Assembly (NCBI GenBank): GCA_034231615.1
Contig: CM067298.1
Location: 55,022,883 to 55,086,882 of the forward strand
Direction: 5' to 3'
Length of the DNA stretch: 64,000 nt
Source: Meghimatium bilineatum
Taxonomy: Eukaryota > Mollusca > Gastropoda > Stylommatophora > Philomycidae
Position numbers and translations under genes: made by a program. Numbering within the stretch: position 1 is the first letter of the stretch; the number at the start of each line of letters is the position of its first letter. The notes beneath the pieces are model-generated. The model did not search any database. It saw only the letters and a program-made list of their open reading frames with translations, and was not told where the DNA came from. Of this stretch, positions 55,837-64,000 are shown piece after piece.

Positions 55837-56929
55837 CTTCTTCTTCTTCTTTCGTTCACTTGAAACATGTCTATATCTGTAATTCTGTCTCCTTAATAAA
55901 ACTCACTGTCTTTTGTAGTACATACAGTGTCCCAAAGAGCTTTGATTCCAGTGTTGTTTCCTCTGGCCAATATGTCTGCCTCAGCGTTTCATGCTCAGAA
56001 CACTCTTGAAGTATATATTTGGCACTCTGTGCTGCCTGTCCACATGTACACATGGCCAATCTTGAACTTTGTATACATGTGACTGCGGAGTCGGTTGTGA
56101 CCTGTTCTGAGATGTAGAATTATAACTTGTTCTGATCTTTTTATGTGATAGTCATCTTGTGTTGGTGTTTGTGGCTTTCTTATTGACTTGATCATCTGTT
56201 TTTTCTGATGGTAGGTGATTGGTATATCTGGTTGGTCTTCGGCAGCACCTTCCTTAGCCAGTTGGTCTGCTTTTTCATTTCCTGGTATTCCACTGTGAGA
56301 GGGTATCCACTGCATGGTTACCCTATACTGGTAAGACAATTCGCTAAGTAGTTTTTTTCAAGTCTGTTAGTTTTCCAGACTGGAGAGCTTGAAGCACTGA
56401 CCTTGCATCTGTCAGGAATACCACAGGCTGTAGGCCAGAGTTGGAGTTCAGCAGTTTTTTAGCTGCCACATTAACTGCCTGGATTTCTGCATCATAATTA
56501 TTGCAGAACTTTCCTGTCTGTGTTCTGATTGTATCTCTAGGCTTGTATGGATATTCTATATATACACCTGCACCTCCATTCCTCACTGCATTCTGTGCTG
56601 ACCCATCTGTGTATACTCTGACCCATATATCTTATGGATATTCCTCATCCAGGAAACTGAGGGTGACTGTCCTTCGCTGCACACTGTTCTGTTCGTCCTC
56701 ACTTAGTATTCCTTTCAGACCGATCCATGATATATCATCTCTATATATTGGGTCTACAGGACCTTTCACCACTTTAACAGCTTTGATTTTAGATCGATCA
56801 TATATTGATCAGTTATATTTCGTTTTGCGCAATTCAAGTTTTTATGTTAGCCTCTGAACATCCGGGAAACTTCACTTCCTTTAGAAAACTGAAGACGACT
56901 CGCGTGGCTGTAAAAGAAACAATTTCTTT
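55837..56929 (-). mobile_element. LINE, 5'-truncated, with nearly whole RNase H domain
   Basis: The - strand shows RVYTDGSAQNAVRNGGAGVY (Asp), NNYDAEIQAVNVAAKKLL (Glu), VVFLTDARSVLQALQSG (Asp) and, after a frame change near 56340, MQWIPSHSGIPGNEKADQLA (last Asp), then CGQAAQSAKYILQECSEHET and ESKLFGTLYVLQKTVSFIKE. The 3' tail is GAAGAAGAAGAA at the left. GACCGACCAT (55826-55835) and GACCGCCAT (56930-56938) may be its target duplication, which would place it in the 5' untranslated part of the piggyBac. Confidence 0.85.
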
Positions 56930-56943
56930 GACCGCCATACGCT

Positions 56944-57679
56944 GTGTTTGTTATTTCTGAAATTCTGGAGATAATGGCAGCGCCCACTTCTTCTAGATAC
57001 AGTGCAGAACAAGCTATGGTTATGTTTCAGAGCTTGCTAATTAGTGAATCGGATAATGATGATTCCGATAGTGATTATAGGCCTAGTGATGACTTGCAGA
57101 AAAGTAAGAAACCAAAGCAAACCGGTGTAGGTTTTATTAAACATTTAGCAACTGATTGCATCAGATCAAGGAATGTTAGTTCCTCTGAAGAAGCATCTAA
57201 TAGTAGTGATAAATCTACTGATTCAGAGGATTTAGCTGGTACTTTAGGCCTACTAATGTTACAAGTAGGCCTGCATCAAACTTCCACAAATCAACAAGGT
57301 AGGCCTAGAACTGATGCTGTGTGGCGTGAAGTCCTAGAAGAAGAGATTATAGGAGTGTCTCACTTCAGACAGATACATTCTGGCAGCAAACTTGGCCTTC
57401 CTGACAATGCCTCACCTCTCCAATATTTGCTATCCTTGATGACAGAACCAATAATTGACAATCTAATAGCCAATGTAAATTCTTATGCCCAGCAGAAATT
57501 GAAAATGAATACACCTCCAAGGAAATATTCTACTTATTCGAAATAGATTCCGCTCGACCGAAATATTTTTATGAAGTTTCTCGCCACCCTGATAAACATG
57601 GGTTTGGACCCCAAACATTCTATAAATGATTTTTGGTCCACAAAAACACACAGAAGTAGCCCCTGGTTTGGATCAATTT
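56944..57679 (+). pseudogene. piggyBac transposase, N-terminal part
   Basis: From MAAPTSSRYSAEQAMVMFQS (ATG at 56974; an upstream in-frame ATG at 56944 is less likely) through an acidic Ser/Asp-rich stretch (ESDNDDSDSDY) typical of piggyBac N-termini, to GVSHFRQIHSGSKLGLPDN and MKFLATLINMGLDPKHSIND then FWSTKTHRSSPWFGSI. One in-frame stop (TAG, 57544-57546) occurs after TYSK. The frame is then cut by the inserted transposon at 57680. Confidence 0.88.
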
Positions 57680-60060
57680 CACAAGGCAACACACAAAAAT
57701 CATCACAGATAATTTTATATGGGTTTTGTAGTATTTGGTTAGCTGATTTCAAATCTGTCTTTAGTTTTTTTCTACCACGTAACATTTTTTTGTAATAGCT
57801 AATTATAATATCTTTCAACAGTGGTTATGACCACAAATCGAGTACAATGTTTTATTTAGATTGGTATCGATACTTTATTACTGGCTGTTACAATTTTGTT
57901 CAGTTTCGGGTCACGTGATTTAGTATCGATGCTACCATTTTTGTGTATTCGATAGGATAGTAAATCCATTTATACACGTGTGGTGTTTGCTTAAAGTAAT
58001 TACGACAAGTATATTATGAGATTTCGTTGTTTTGTACTTTCTTTTATTTTAAAGGTTGCAAAAACCTTGCATTTGTGTACTTGATAACTTATTTTGTGTA
58101 CTTATTAACTTATTATCATGCCTAGAAGATGCATCAATCATCCAAACTGTTTCTGTTTTGTGTGTGGTTCATTTGTGACGAAATCACAGCGGCACACAAT
58201 TTCAGATGATCTAAAGAAGATATACATATTGTATTTTGGCTGTCCACTGGGTGATCAGGATAAATCTTGGGCTCCACATATCATATGTACCAGTTGTTCA
58301 AGCGGACTACGTGACTGGCTAAATGGCCGCAAGGCAGCTATGCCATTTGCAATTCCAATGTTATGGAGGGAACCGCGAGACCATGTCAATGATTGCTACT
58401 TTTGTCTGGTGAACACAAATGGATTCTCTGCTAAAAATAAGCAGAACATTGTATATCCTAGCTTAGATTCTGCCATCAGGCCTGTTCCACATGACGATTC
58501 ATTGCCTATTCCTTTACCTCCTTCTGGTGGACTCGTATCTATGCAAGATGGGGAGGAATGCAGTGAAAACACAGCTGTTCACAATGCAGACTCAACTGAT
58601 CCAGATTATACTGTTGATGAATGTTTAGAACCTAAGACTTTTACACAGACAGAGCTGAATGATCTTATTCGTGATCTAAATCTGTCTAAAGATAAAGCAG
58701 AACTTCTTGCTTCAAGGCTTAAGCAAAAGCATTTGCTTGCAAGGGACGTTAACATAACTTATTATAGAAAACGAAATCTCAACATGACGACGTTCTTCAA
58801 TGTTGACGGCTCATTGAGTTATTGTCAGGACATCGATGGTCTCTTCAACAGTTTATCACAAGTGCATGATCCATCAGAATGGCGTCTCTTCATTGATTCC
58901 TCGCGAAGAAGCTTAAAGGCAGTTCTTTTGCACAATGGAAATTTAAAACCAAGCATACCAGTTGCACATTCTGTTTATCTGAAAGAATCTTATTACAACA
59001 TGAACAGTTTGCTTGAAGTTATCCATTATAAAACACACCAGTGGAACATCTGTGGTGATCTAAAGGTCATTGGCATGTTGATGGGCATGCAAGGAGGATT
59101 CACTAAATACTGCTGTTTCCTATGCTTATGGGATAGTCGAGCAACAGCGGAACATTATGTCAAACGTGTCTGGGAGCCCAGGCATATCTATACGCCAGGA
59201 GCAAGCAGTGTCCAAAATATGCCCCTTGTTGATCCACAGAAAATATTTCTGCCACCTCTCCATATTAAGCTAGGACTGATGAAAACCCTTGTGAAGACCA
59301 TGGGTAAGACAAACTCAGAAGGTTTTCAGTACCTTGTTAATAAATTCCCAAACATCACTGCTGCAAAAATGAAGGAAGGGATATTTATAGGTCCACAAAT
59401 CAGATCTGTTTTACAAGATGAAGGTTTCAAACAGTCTCTGTCAGGAGCTGAGCTAGAAGCCTGGGAGGCATTCAAGTGGGTCTGTGAAAACTTTCTTGGT
59501 AATCATAAGTCCCCTACGTACAGGGAAGGAGTTCAGCGTCTAATAGATTCTTACCAGAACCTTGGCTGTCGCATGTCATTAAAAGTGCACTTCTTGCACT
59601 CCCATGTAGATTTCTTCCCAGAAAATCTTGGTATGGTGAGTGAAGAGCAAGGAGAACGTTTTCACCAGGACATTCAGTTAATGGAGCGCCGTTATCAAGG
59701 TTTGTGGAATGAGAGTATGATGGCCGACTTCTGCTGGATGCTATTCCGTGATAATCCAGGCGAAGAATATAACAGAAAATCAAATTCCAAGCATTTTTGA
59801 AGAAACATTCTACATATCTATGCTGTGATGTGAGTATATTTGATTTAGTCTAGAAGATGTGAATCATTTGCTTAATTGATGTTTGCGATTCTCGAAAAAA
59901 TACAGCCAAGTTCAGTGAAAACTAACATCACTCATAACTTTAAAACTTGACGTGATAGAAAAAAACTGATACCAGATCTGAAATCAGCGCCAAAAAATCC
60001 TTTAGCAAAGTGTATTTTGGTTTCAGATGATTAAAAAAAGTTTTATTTTGTTGCCTTGTG
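57680..60060 (+). mobile_element. Complete CMC-group (Chapaev3-like) DNA transposon, 2381 bp
   Basis: Both ends carry the same 12 bases in inverted order (CACAAGGCAACA at 57680-57691; TGTTGCCTTGTG at 60049-60060), and subterminal AATCATC is also shared. TTT flanks both sides (57677-57679 and 60061-60063). Removing the element and one TTT joins GSI to FSRTKFLMIYQSMLHA in frame, which is how uninterrupted piggyBac transposases read, so the ends are exact. A 3-bp duplication and CAC termini are known for CACTA and Chapaev3. It encodes one unbroken protein (58118-59800). It looks recent and may be autonomous. Confidence 0.85.
58118..59800 (+). CDS. Transposase of the Chapaev3-like element, 560 aa
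   Basis: Single exon; the ATG has A at -3. An N-terminal zinc-binding module is suggested by C13-FV-C16 and C57-TS-C60 (with C5, C11, C93-YF-C96 near). A linker rich in Asp/Glu spans about 140-190. The catalytic core is inferred as D260 (EWRLFIDSSRRSL), D314 (NICGDLKVIGML), a C333-FL-C336 pair just after it (YCCFLCLWDSR), H382 (LPPLHIKLGLMK) and a Glu near 509-510 (MVSEEQGERFHQD). A D/D/E core with a C-x2-C between the second Asp and a conserved His is described for CMC transposases. Proteins with this plan (opening MPR-C-NHP-, MPFAIPM-WREP-DHV-DCYFC) occur in many arthropods and cnidarians, usually left as uncharacterised. No stop, frameshift or missing core residue is seen. No AATAAA is obvious before 60060. 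Confidence 0.8.
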   Translation: MPRRCINHPNCFCFVCGSFVTKSQRHTISDDLKKIYILYFGCPLGDQDKSWAPHIICTSCSSGLRDWLNGRKAAMPFAIPMLWREPRDHVNDCYFCLVNTNGFSAKNKQNIVYPSLDSAIRPVPHDDSLPIPLPPSGGLVSMQDGEECSENTAVHNADSTDPDYTVDECLEPKTFTQTELNDLIRDLNLSKDKAELLASRLKQKHLLARDVNITYYRKRNLNMTTFFNVDGSLSYCQDIDGLFNSLSQVHDPSEWRLFIDSSRRSLKAVLLHNGNLKPSIPVAHSVYLKESYYNMNSLLEVIHYKTHQWNICGDLKVIGMLMGMQGGFTKYCCFLCLWDSRATAEHYVKRVWEPRHIYTPGASSVQNMPLVDPQKIFLPPLHIKLGLMKTLVKTMGKTNSEGFQYLVNKFPNITAAKMKEGIFIGPQIRSVLQDEGFKQSLSGAELEAWEAFKWVCENFLGNHKSPTYREGVQRLIDSYQNLGCRMSLKVHFLHSHVDFFPENLGMVSEEQGERFHQDIQLMERRYQGLWNESMMADFCWMLFRDNPGEEYNRKSNSKHF

Positions 60061-61185
60061 TTTTCAGCAGGACCAAATTCTTAATGATTTACCAATCAAT
60101 GCTTCATGCGGCTGGAGCTTACGCACAGGGTGAATGTAAAATAGAGCCGTTCATAAATGAAGTAGTTGTGAGCTTTCAGAATGCATTCTATTCTTCTAAA
60201 AACATATGTACAGATGAGATGGTTATAGGTCACAAGGGAAGATTTAGACACAAGTACTATAATGCAAGCAAGCCAAAAAAATACCATATAAAGTCATACG
60301 GACTCTGCGATTCCATCACCGGATATGTTTTCAACCTACTGGTATATTTTGGTGTGGACAAAACATACAGGCTGGAAACTGACACAAAGTCTACCCATGC
60401 TGTCAAAATCTTTGACAAACTATTAGAAGGCATCACAGGACATCACCATTTGTTTGCTGACATGTATTATTCTTCCTTACCTCTTGTCCAGTTTCTGCGG
60501 CAGAGAAATCACCATTATACTGGAACTGTCAATGTGAACAGATGAGGGTTTCCACCAGAAATCAAAAATAAGAAAATAGCTGTCAATCAACCAAAATGGT
60601 TCATAAATGAGGAAGATCAAGTTATGTGTGTCAGCTGGAGAGATAAAAAAATTGAAGAAACCTTGCCAACTGGTAACAACATGTGGAAGCGCAACATGTG
60701 AAATTAGAATTGAGGGTAGAAGTGAAGTCCGGAAACCATCACTCATTCATATTTACAATATGTCAATGAATGGATGTGATAGAGTGGATCAGATGATTTC
60801 ATATTATGGAAACCACACAAGAAAAACAGTAAAGTGGTGGAAAAAAGTATTTATGTGAGTGTTGGAGATAACACAACTCAACGCCTACATTTTATACACA
60901 CTGAGTCGCCCTCACACCGAGAAGCCTATGCCCCTTTCAAACTTCAAGGACATATTGGTAGAGGAACTCTGTAGTTTATTTGAATTAGAGGCACCTAATA
61001 ACATTGATGCTGCTTTATTGTCCAAGCCAGGAAGAAAGCCAGTAAATACAGAGCTTGAGAGGTATCAGGGGACCATCCATCTCATTGACTTCAATGGAAA
61101 AGACAATGTGCTCACTGTGCTACTAAGCAAATACGAAAGCGAAGTAGCTACTACTGCATATGATGTTCACATAATCCACATCTGA
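60061..61185 (+). pseudogene. piggyBac transposase, catalytic and C-terminal part
   Basis: Continues FSRTKFLMIYQSMLHAAGAY, then KNICTDEMVIGHKGRFRHKY (first catalytic Asp), GLCDSITGYVFNLLVYFG, GHHHLFADMYYSSLPLVQFL (second Asp), GTVNVNR, and after breaks MNGCDRVDQMISYYGNHTRK (third Asp) and KWWKKVFM, EITQLNAYILYTLSR. Breaks: TGA at 60543-60545, a frameshift near 60640-60660, TGA at 60856-60858. The Cys-rich end typical of piggyBac is not recognisable. All three DDD residues are still present. It cannot make a full protein. Confidence 0.9.
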
Positions 61186-61267
61186 ATCATGCTATAGGGA
61201 ATACCAAACAAGATGATCTCATTTGTAACAAATAAAAACTTGTAAATAATAAAGCTATGACTGGATG

Positions 61268-62304
61268 TAAATATTTTCATATTTTTATTGCTTCTGGTGT
61301 CATTCAGAAAAATCATGCCGAAATCGGATGTGCTAGGCCTACAAGGCACATAACGGTGGCACAACGTAATCACGCTCCCGGCGGAAATCGCACGGATATC
61401 CGTGATGATTACAATGGAGCGAACGAAAAACAAACAAACAATTCAGAAAAATATACATAACTTTAACATTTATTGATATAAATTCATTAAATAAACTGCA
61501 TAATGAAGAGAATTGGATATACCTGTGTAAACATTCTTGAAAAATGGATTTAAACAATGACAAGTATGGATACATTTGGATAAGTCAAAATATTTATACT
61601 AATAAATTAACATTTTCATTTTCTTGTTTTGTGTTTTACTAACTCTAACCTTGTGAAGTAATCAAATATCATCAATGTACTTATATATTCATATTCTGTA
61701 TCCATTCCCCTTTCCAATGATATATTACACATACACTATTTATCAATATTAGTATGTCAAGTGATACAATGAAAAACACATGTAGGGACATTATTCTACC
61801 CCTGAAATATTTTCATATTTTTTATTGCTCCTCGTGTCAATCAGAAAAATGTACATAACTATGACATTTATTGACATAAATTCATCAAATAAAATGCATA
61901 ATGAAGAGAATTGGATATACTTGTGTAAACATTCTTGAAAATGGATATCATCAATGACAAGTATGGATACATTTGGGTAAGTCACAATATTTATACTAAT
62001 AATTTAACATGGGTAAGTCACAATATTTATACTAATAATTTAACATGGGTAAGTCACAATATTTATACTAATAATTTAACATGGGTAAGTCACAATATTT
62101 AAACTAATAATTTAACATTTTCTTGTTTTGTGTTTTACTAACTCTAACCTTGTGAAGTAATCAAATATCATCAATGTACTTATATATTCATATTCTGTAT
62201 CAATTCCCCTTTCCAATGATATATTACACATACACTATTTATCAATATTAGTATGCCAAGTGATACAATGAAAAACACATGTAAGGAAATTTTTCTACTC
62301 CTGA
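61268..62304. repeat. Tandem duplication of the piggyBac 3' region (about 395-bp unit)
   Basis: Unit 1 (61268-61803) and unit 2 (61804-62304) both run from AATATTTTCATATTTTT to AACACATGTA-GGA. Unit 1 is longer by a SINE insertion of 127 bases. Unit 2 is longer by extra copies of a 36-base repeat (CATGGGTAAGTCACAATATT type) at 61970-62115. Confidence 0.92.
61314..61440 (+). repeat. SINE-like repeat, variant C, with 12-bp target duplication
   Basis: ATTCAGAAAAAT at 61302-61313 and 61441-61452 flanks 127 bases that begin CATGCCGAAATCGGATGTGC and contain AACGGTGGCACAACG, GGCGGAAATCGCACGG and a tail ACAAACAAACA. It shares the GGATGTG-AGGCC start with variants A and B. CpG-rich, so young. The tandem copy at about 61846-61857 shows the empty site. 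Confidence 0.8.
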
Positions 62305-62353
62305 AAATTAATTTGGTCCAAACCTAAAAATAATCAAGTCCTGAAAGAGTTAA

Positions 62354-62739
62354 TTAGAAGCACCGGCACAAAGATTTAGTAGAACACGATCTGGAAGCAA
62401 TAGCCAAAGATAGGAGAAATTGGAAGAGGTTAGTTGATGATATAGACTTATGCTTTGCAGGGACATAAAAAGCTGTATAGATAAAAACAAATATTTGTAG
62501 AAAACAGAAGTTCAAGTAGAACCTCTTGCGTCTCGGATTGGCATGATGCCGCAGTCTGGCTTTGAAAAACACTTATATAGAAAATGCGCCAAATTCGTCT
62601 GTAACAATTCCCATTTGAGTCCAATTTGATTATATTAAAGCTTTTTGACCATATAAATAGGATTAATGGAGATCATGGTACAGGTAATCCTGGCATAATG
62701 ATTTTAAAATATATAATATTTATTTTCATGAGGAAAATA
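62354..62739. other. Nothing recognised
   Basis: Unrecognised sequence right of the piggyBac end. Confidence 0.35.
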
Positions 62740-62990
62740 TTAACATCTAAACAAGCTAAAAATAAGAATTATAAAATGCTACATCTAGTTGACCTATTCT
62801 ATATTAATTAGAAACATGGACAACATACAATTAGAAGACAGAATTGATGCTTTTGAGATGTGGATATATAAAAGAATAGGCAGAATATCATGGGAAGAGA
62901 AGAAAGTAAATAAAGCGGTTCTAATAACACTTAATATGAAGAAAGAATTATTAAAGATATAAGATCAGGCGAAATTTTTTTTTATTTTGG
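62740..62990 (+). mobile_element. LINE fragment (post-RT region)
   Basis: MRKILTSKQAKNKNYKMLHL (about 62730-62785), and across a frame change QLEDRIDAFEMWIYKRIGRI (about 62830-62885). Same family as 5345-5935, which has MRKIVTSKQITNKLKMRSIK. Confidence 0.8.
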
Positions 62991-63259
62991 ACATTAAAAT
63001 AGATGGCACCTTGTTGAAGACCTTACTGGCAGAGCCGTCTTTACACCATTTTTGGCCCCTGGGCAAAGAAAGAGTGCTGCCCCCCTCCCCCTCACAGGAA
63101 TAAAAAATAAATGGTTGATAATATTAAAAATAATGTTTTTTAAATTTTATTGTCACTATACTAATTTAAAAAAAAAATTGTTGTTAAAACATGCTGTACA
63201 GCTGCAACTATAATCAACAGTAAACATGAAAAAAAAAGGAGATTATATTTACATGTTTT
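62991..63259. other. Nothing recognised
   Basis: Includes GTCTTTACACCATTTTTGGC near 63032, which looks like part of an old repeat, but no second copy is in the window. Confidence 0.3.
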
Positions 63260-64000
63260 ATAGTATTACATAAAACAGGGACCACTGAATGTGAAGAACA
63301 CCGTACAATCAGCCTCATGAGCCAAAATACTTCTCAGAATCATCATGAAGAGAGTGAGAAACAAAATAAAATCAGAAATAAGTCCAGAACAATGTGGCTT
63401 TGTAGAAGGCAAAGGTACCAACAATGCTATTTATATATTGAGAACACTAATAGAGAGGTCTATAGAGGTAAAAACAGATCTGTACCTTTGTTTTATAGAC
63501 TACACGGAAGCATTTGATAAAGTTAAACATAGCGAAATTATACACGTGCTAGAGAATTTGAACATTGATAGCAAGGATTTAAGAATAATCAAGAACATGT
63601 ACTGGCAACAAACAGCAGCAATAAGAGTAGGAAATCAATTTGGCCCTTTTCAACAAATGAAACAAGGAGTCGGACAGGGATGCGTGCTTTCACCAGACCT
63701 GTTCTCTTTATACAGTGAAAACATATTGCGTGCAATAGTAGATATCCCAGGAATATCAATGGGAGGACATAACATAAATAATTTGAGATATGCGGATGAC
63801 ATTGTTCTGATTGCAAAAAGTGAGGGAAACCTTCAAGATTTAATTAATGTAGTAGTTACAGAAAGTAAAAAGAAAGGTCTCTTCCTAAATATCAAGAAAA
63901 CAGAAGTAATGGTTATTTCAAAGAAACAAAATAACTCACCTTGCAAGATAAAAGTGAATGATATAGTATTAAAACATGTCCACCAATTCAAATATTTAGG
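63260..64000 (+). mobile_element. LINE RT domain, running off the right edge
   Basis: With a few frame changes in the first 200 bases, the + strand reads HRTISLMS, CGFVEGKGTNNAIYILRTLI, LCFIDYTEAFDKVKHSEIIH (first Asp), MKQGVGQGCVLSPDLFSLYS, NLRYADDIVLIAKSEGNLQD (YADD box) and CKIKVNDIVLKHVHQFKYLG at the window edge. From about 63480 on, one frame stays open. It matches the family of 29960-30800, which supplies the missing 3' half. Confidence 0.92.

Larger units (their letters stand above)
55813..62353 (+). mobile_element. Composite piggyBac element with TTAA ends
   Basis: TTAA at 55813-55816 and 62350-62353 bound the element. Left TTAACTCATTGGAGACCGAC and right (inverted) TTAACTCTTTCAGGACTTGA are similar at 12 of the first 16 positions. 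After subtracting a LINE (55837-56929), a Chapaev3-like transposon (57680-60060), a tandem duplication of the 3' region and a SINE, the remaining length is near 2.5 kb, the usual size of piggyBac. The right end is more certain than the left. Confidence 0.7.

Noticed and set aside
60027-60060. TTTTGTTGCCTTGTGTTTTCAG before the second piggyBac part as a splice acceptor, making 57680-60060 an intron
   Set aside because: It looks like an acceptor, but the left end has no GT donor at the joining point, while inverted CACAAGGCAACA ends, a TTT duplication and an internal transposase explain the interval better.

Overview
This window is nuclear DNA from an animal. It is AT-rich, intron-rich and packed with repeats. 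The single-copy genes are metazoan: attractin and FOXRED1. The mix of non-LTR retrotransposons, Penelope-like elements, SINEs and minisatellites looks most like a lophotrochozoan (mollusc or annelid type), but that placement is inference. All positions were counted by hand without alignment software, so repeat borders are approximate; splice sites, stops and terminal repeats quoted to the base were checked in the text.

Host genes. The left part (1 to about 14.2 kb) is the 3' end of an attractin gene on the + strand: four exons (7278-7356, 8883-9017, 11431-11584, 13735-13829) encode the transmembrane segment and the whole cytoplasmic tail. From 14 to 49 kb there is about 35 kb of mostly repetitive DNA. 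FOXRED1 ends tail-to-tail with attractin: its last exon lies on the - strand at 49372-49639, and I found no other FOXRED1 exon, so 49.6-64 kb is probably its last intron. Inside that stretch, on the opposite strand, is a compact intronless gene (51292-51915, 207 aa, family unknown). It has a TATA box upstream and, 97 bases after the stop, a sequence that fits the 3' stem-loop consensus of replication-dependent histone mRNAs. This is the most unusual gene in the window.

Mobile DNA. The right end (55.8-62.35 kb) is a nest of transposons. A decayed piggyBac element with TTAA ends holds a 5'-truncated RNase H-bearing LINE, a 2381-bp DNA transposon with an unbroken 560-codon ORF, and a tandem duplication of its own 3' region, one copy of which carries a young SINE. 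The 2381-bp element has matching 12-bp ends (CACAAGGCAACA) and a TTT target duplication; taking it out restores the piggyBac reading frame. I assign it to the CMC group, Chapaev3-like. Elsewhere there are more than twenty LINE pieces of at least four families, a Penelope-like element with an inverted 5' part, a hAT-type transposase relic, two copies of a 174-bp TA-flanked MITE, tRNA-derived SINE heads, and a superfamily of short repeats in three variants that share a 3' module.

Structure and tandem repeats. There is a 201-bp foldback at 156-356 and a pair of 120-bp inverted arms at 54467-54586/54995-55114 (about 95% identical). About fifteen minisatellites are present, several of them apparently grown from transposon sequence. 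A CpG-rich, repeat-poor block lies at about 39-41.4 kb with no recognised gene.
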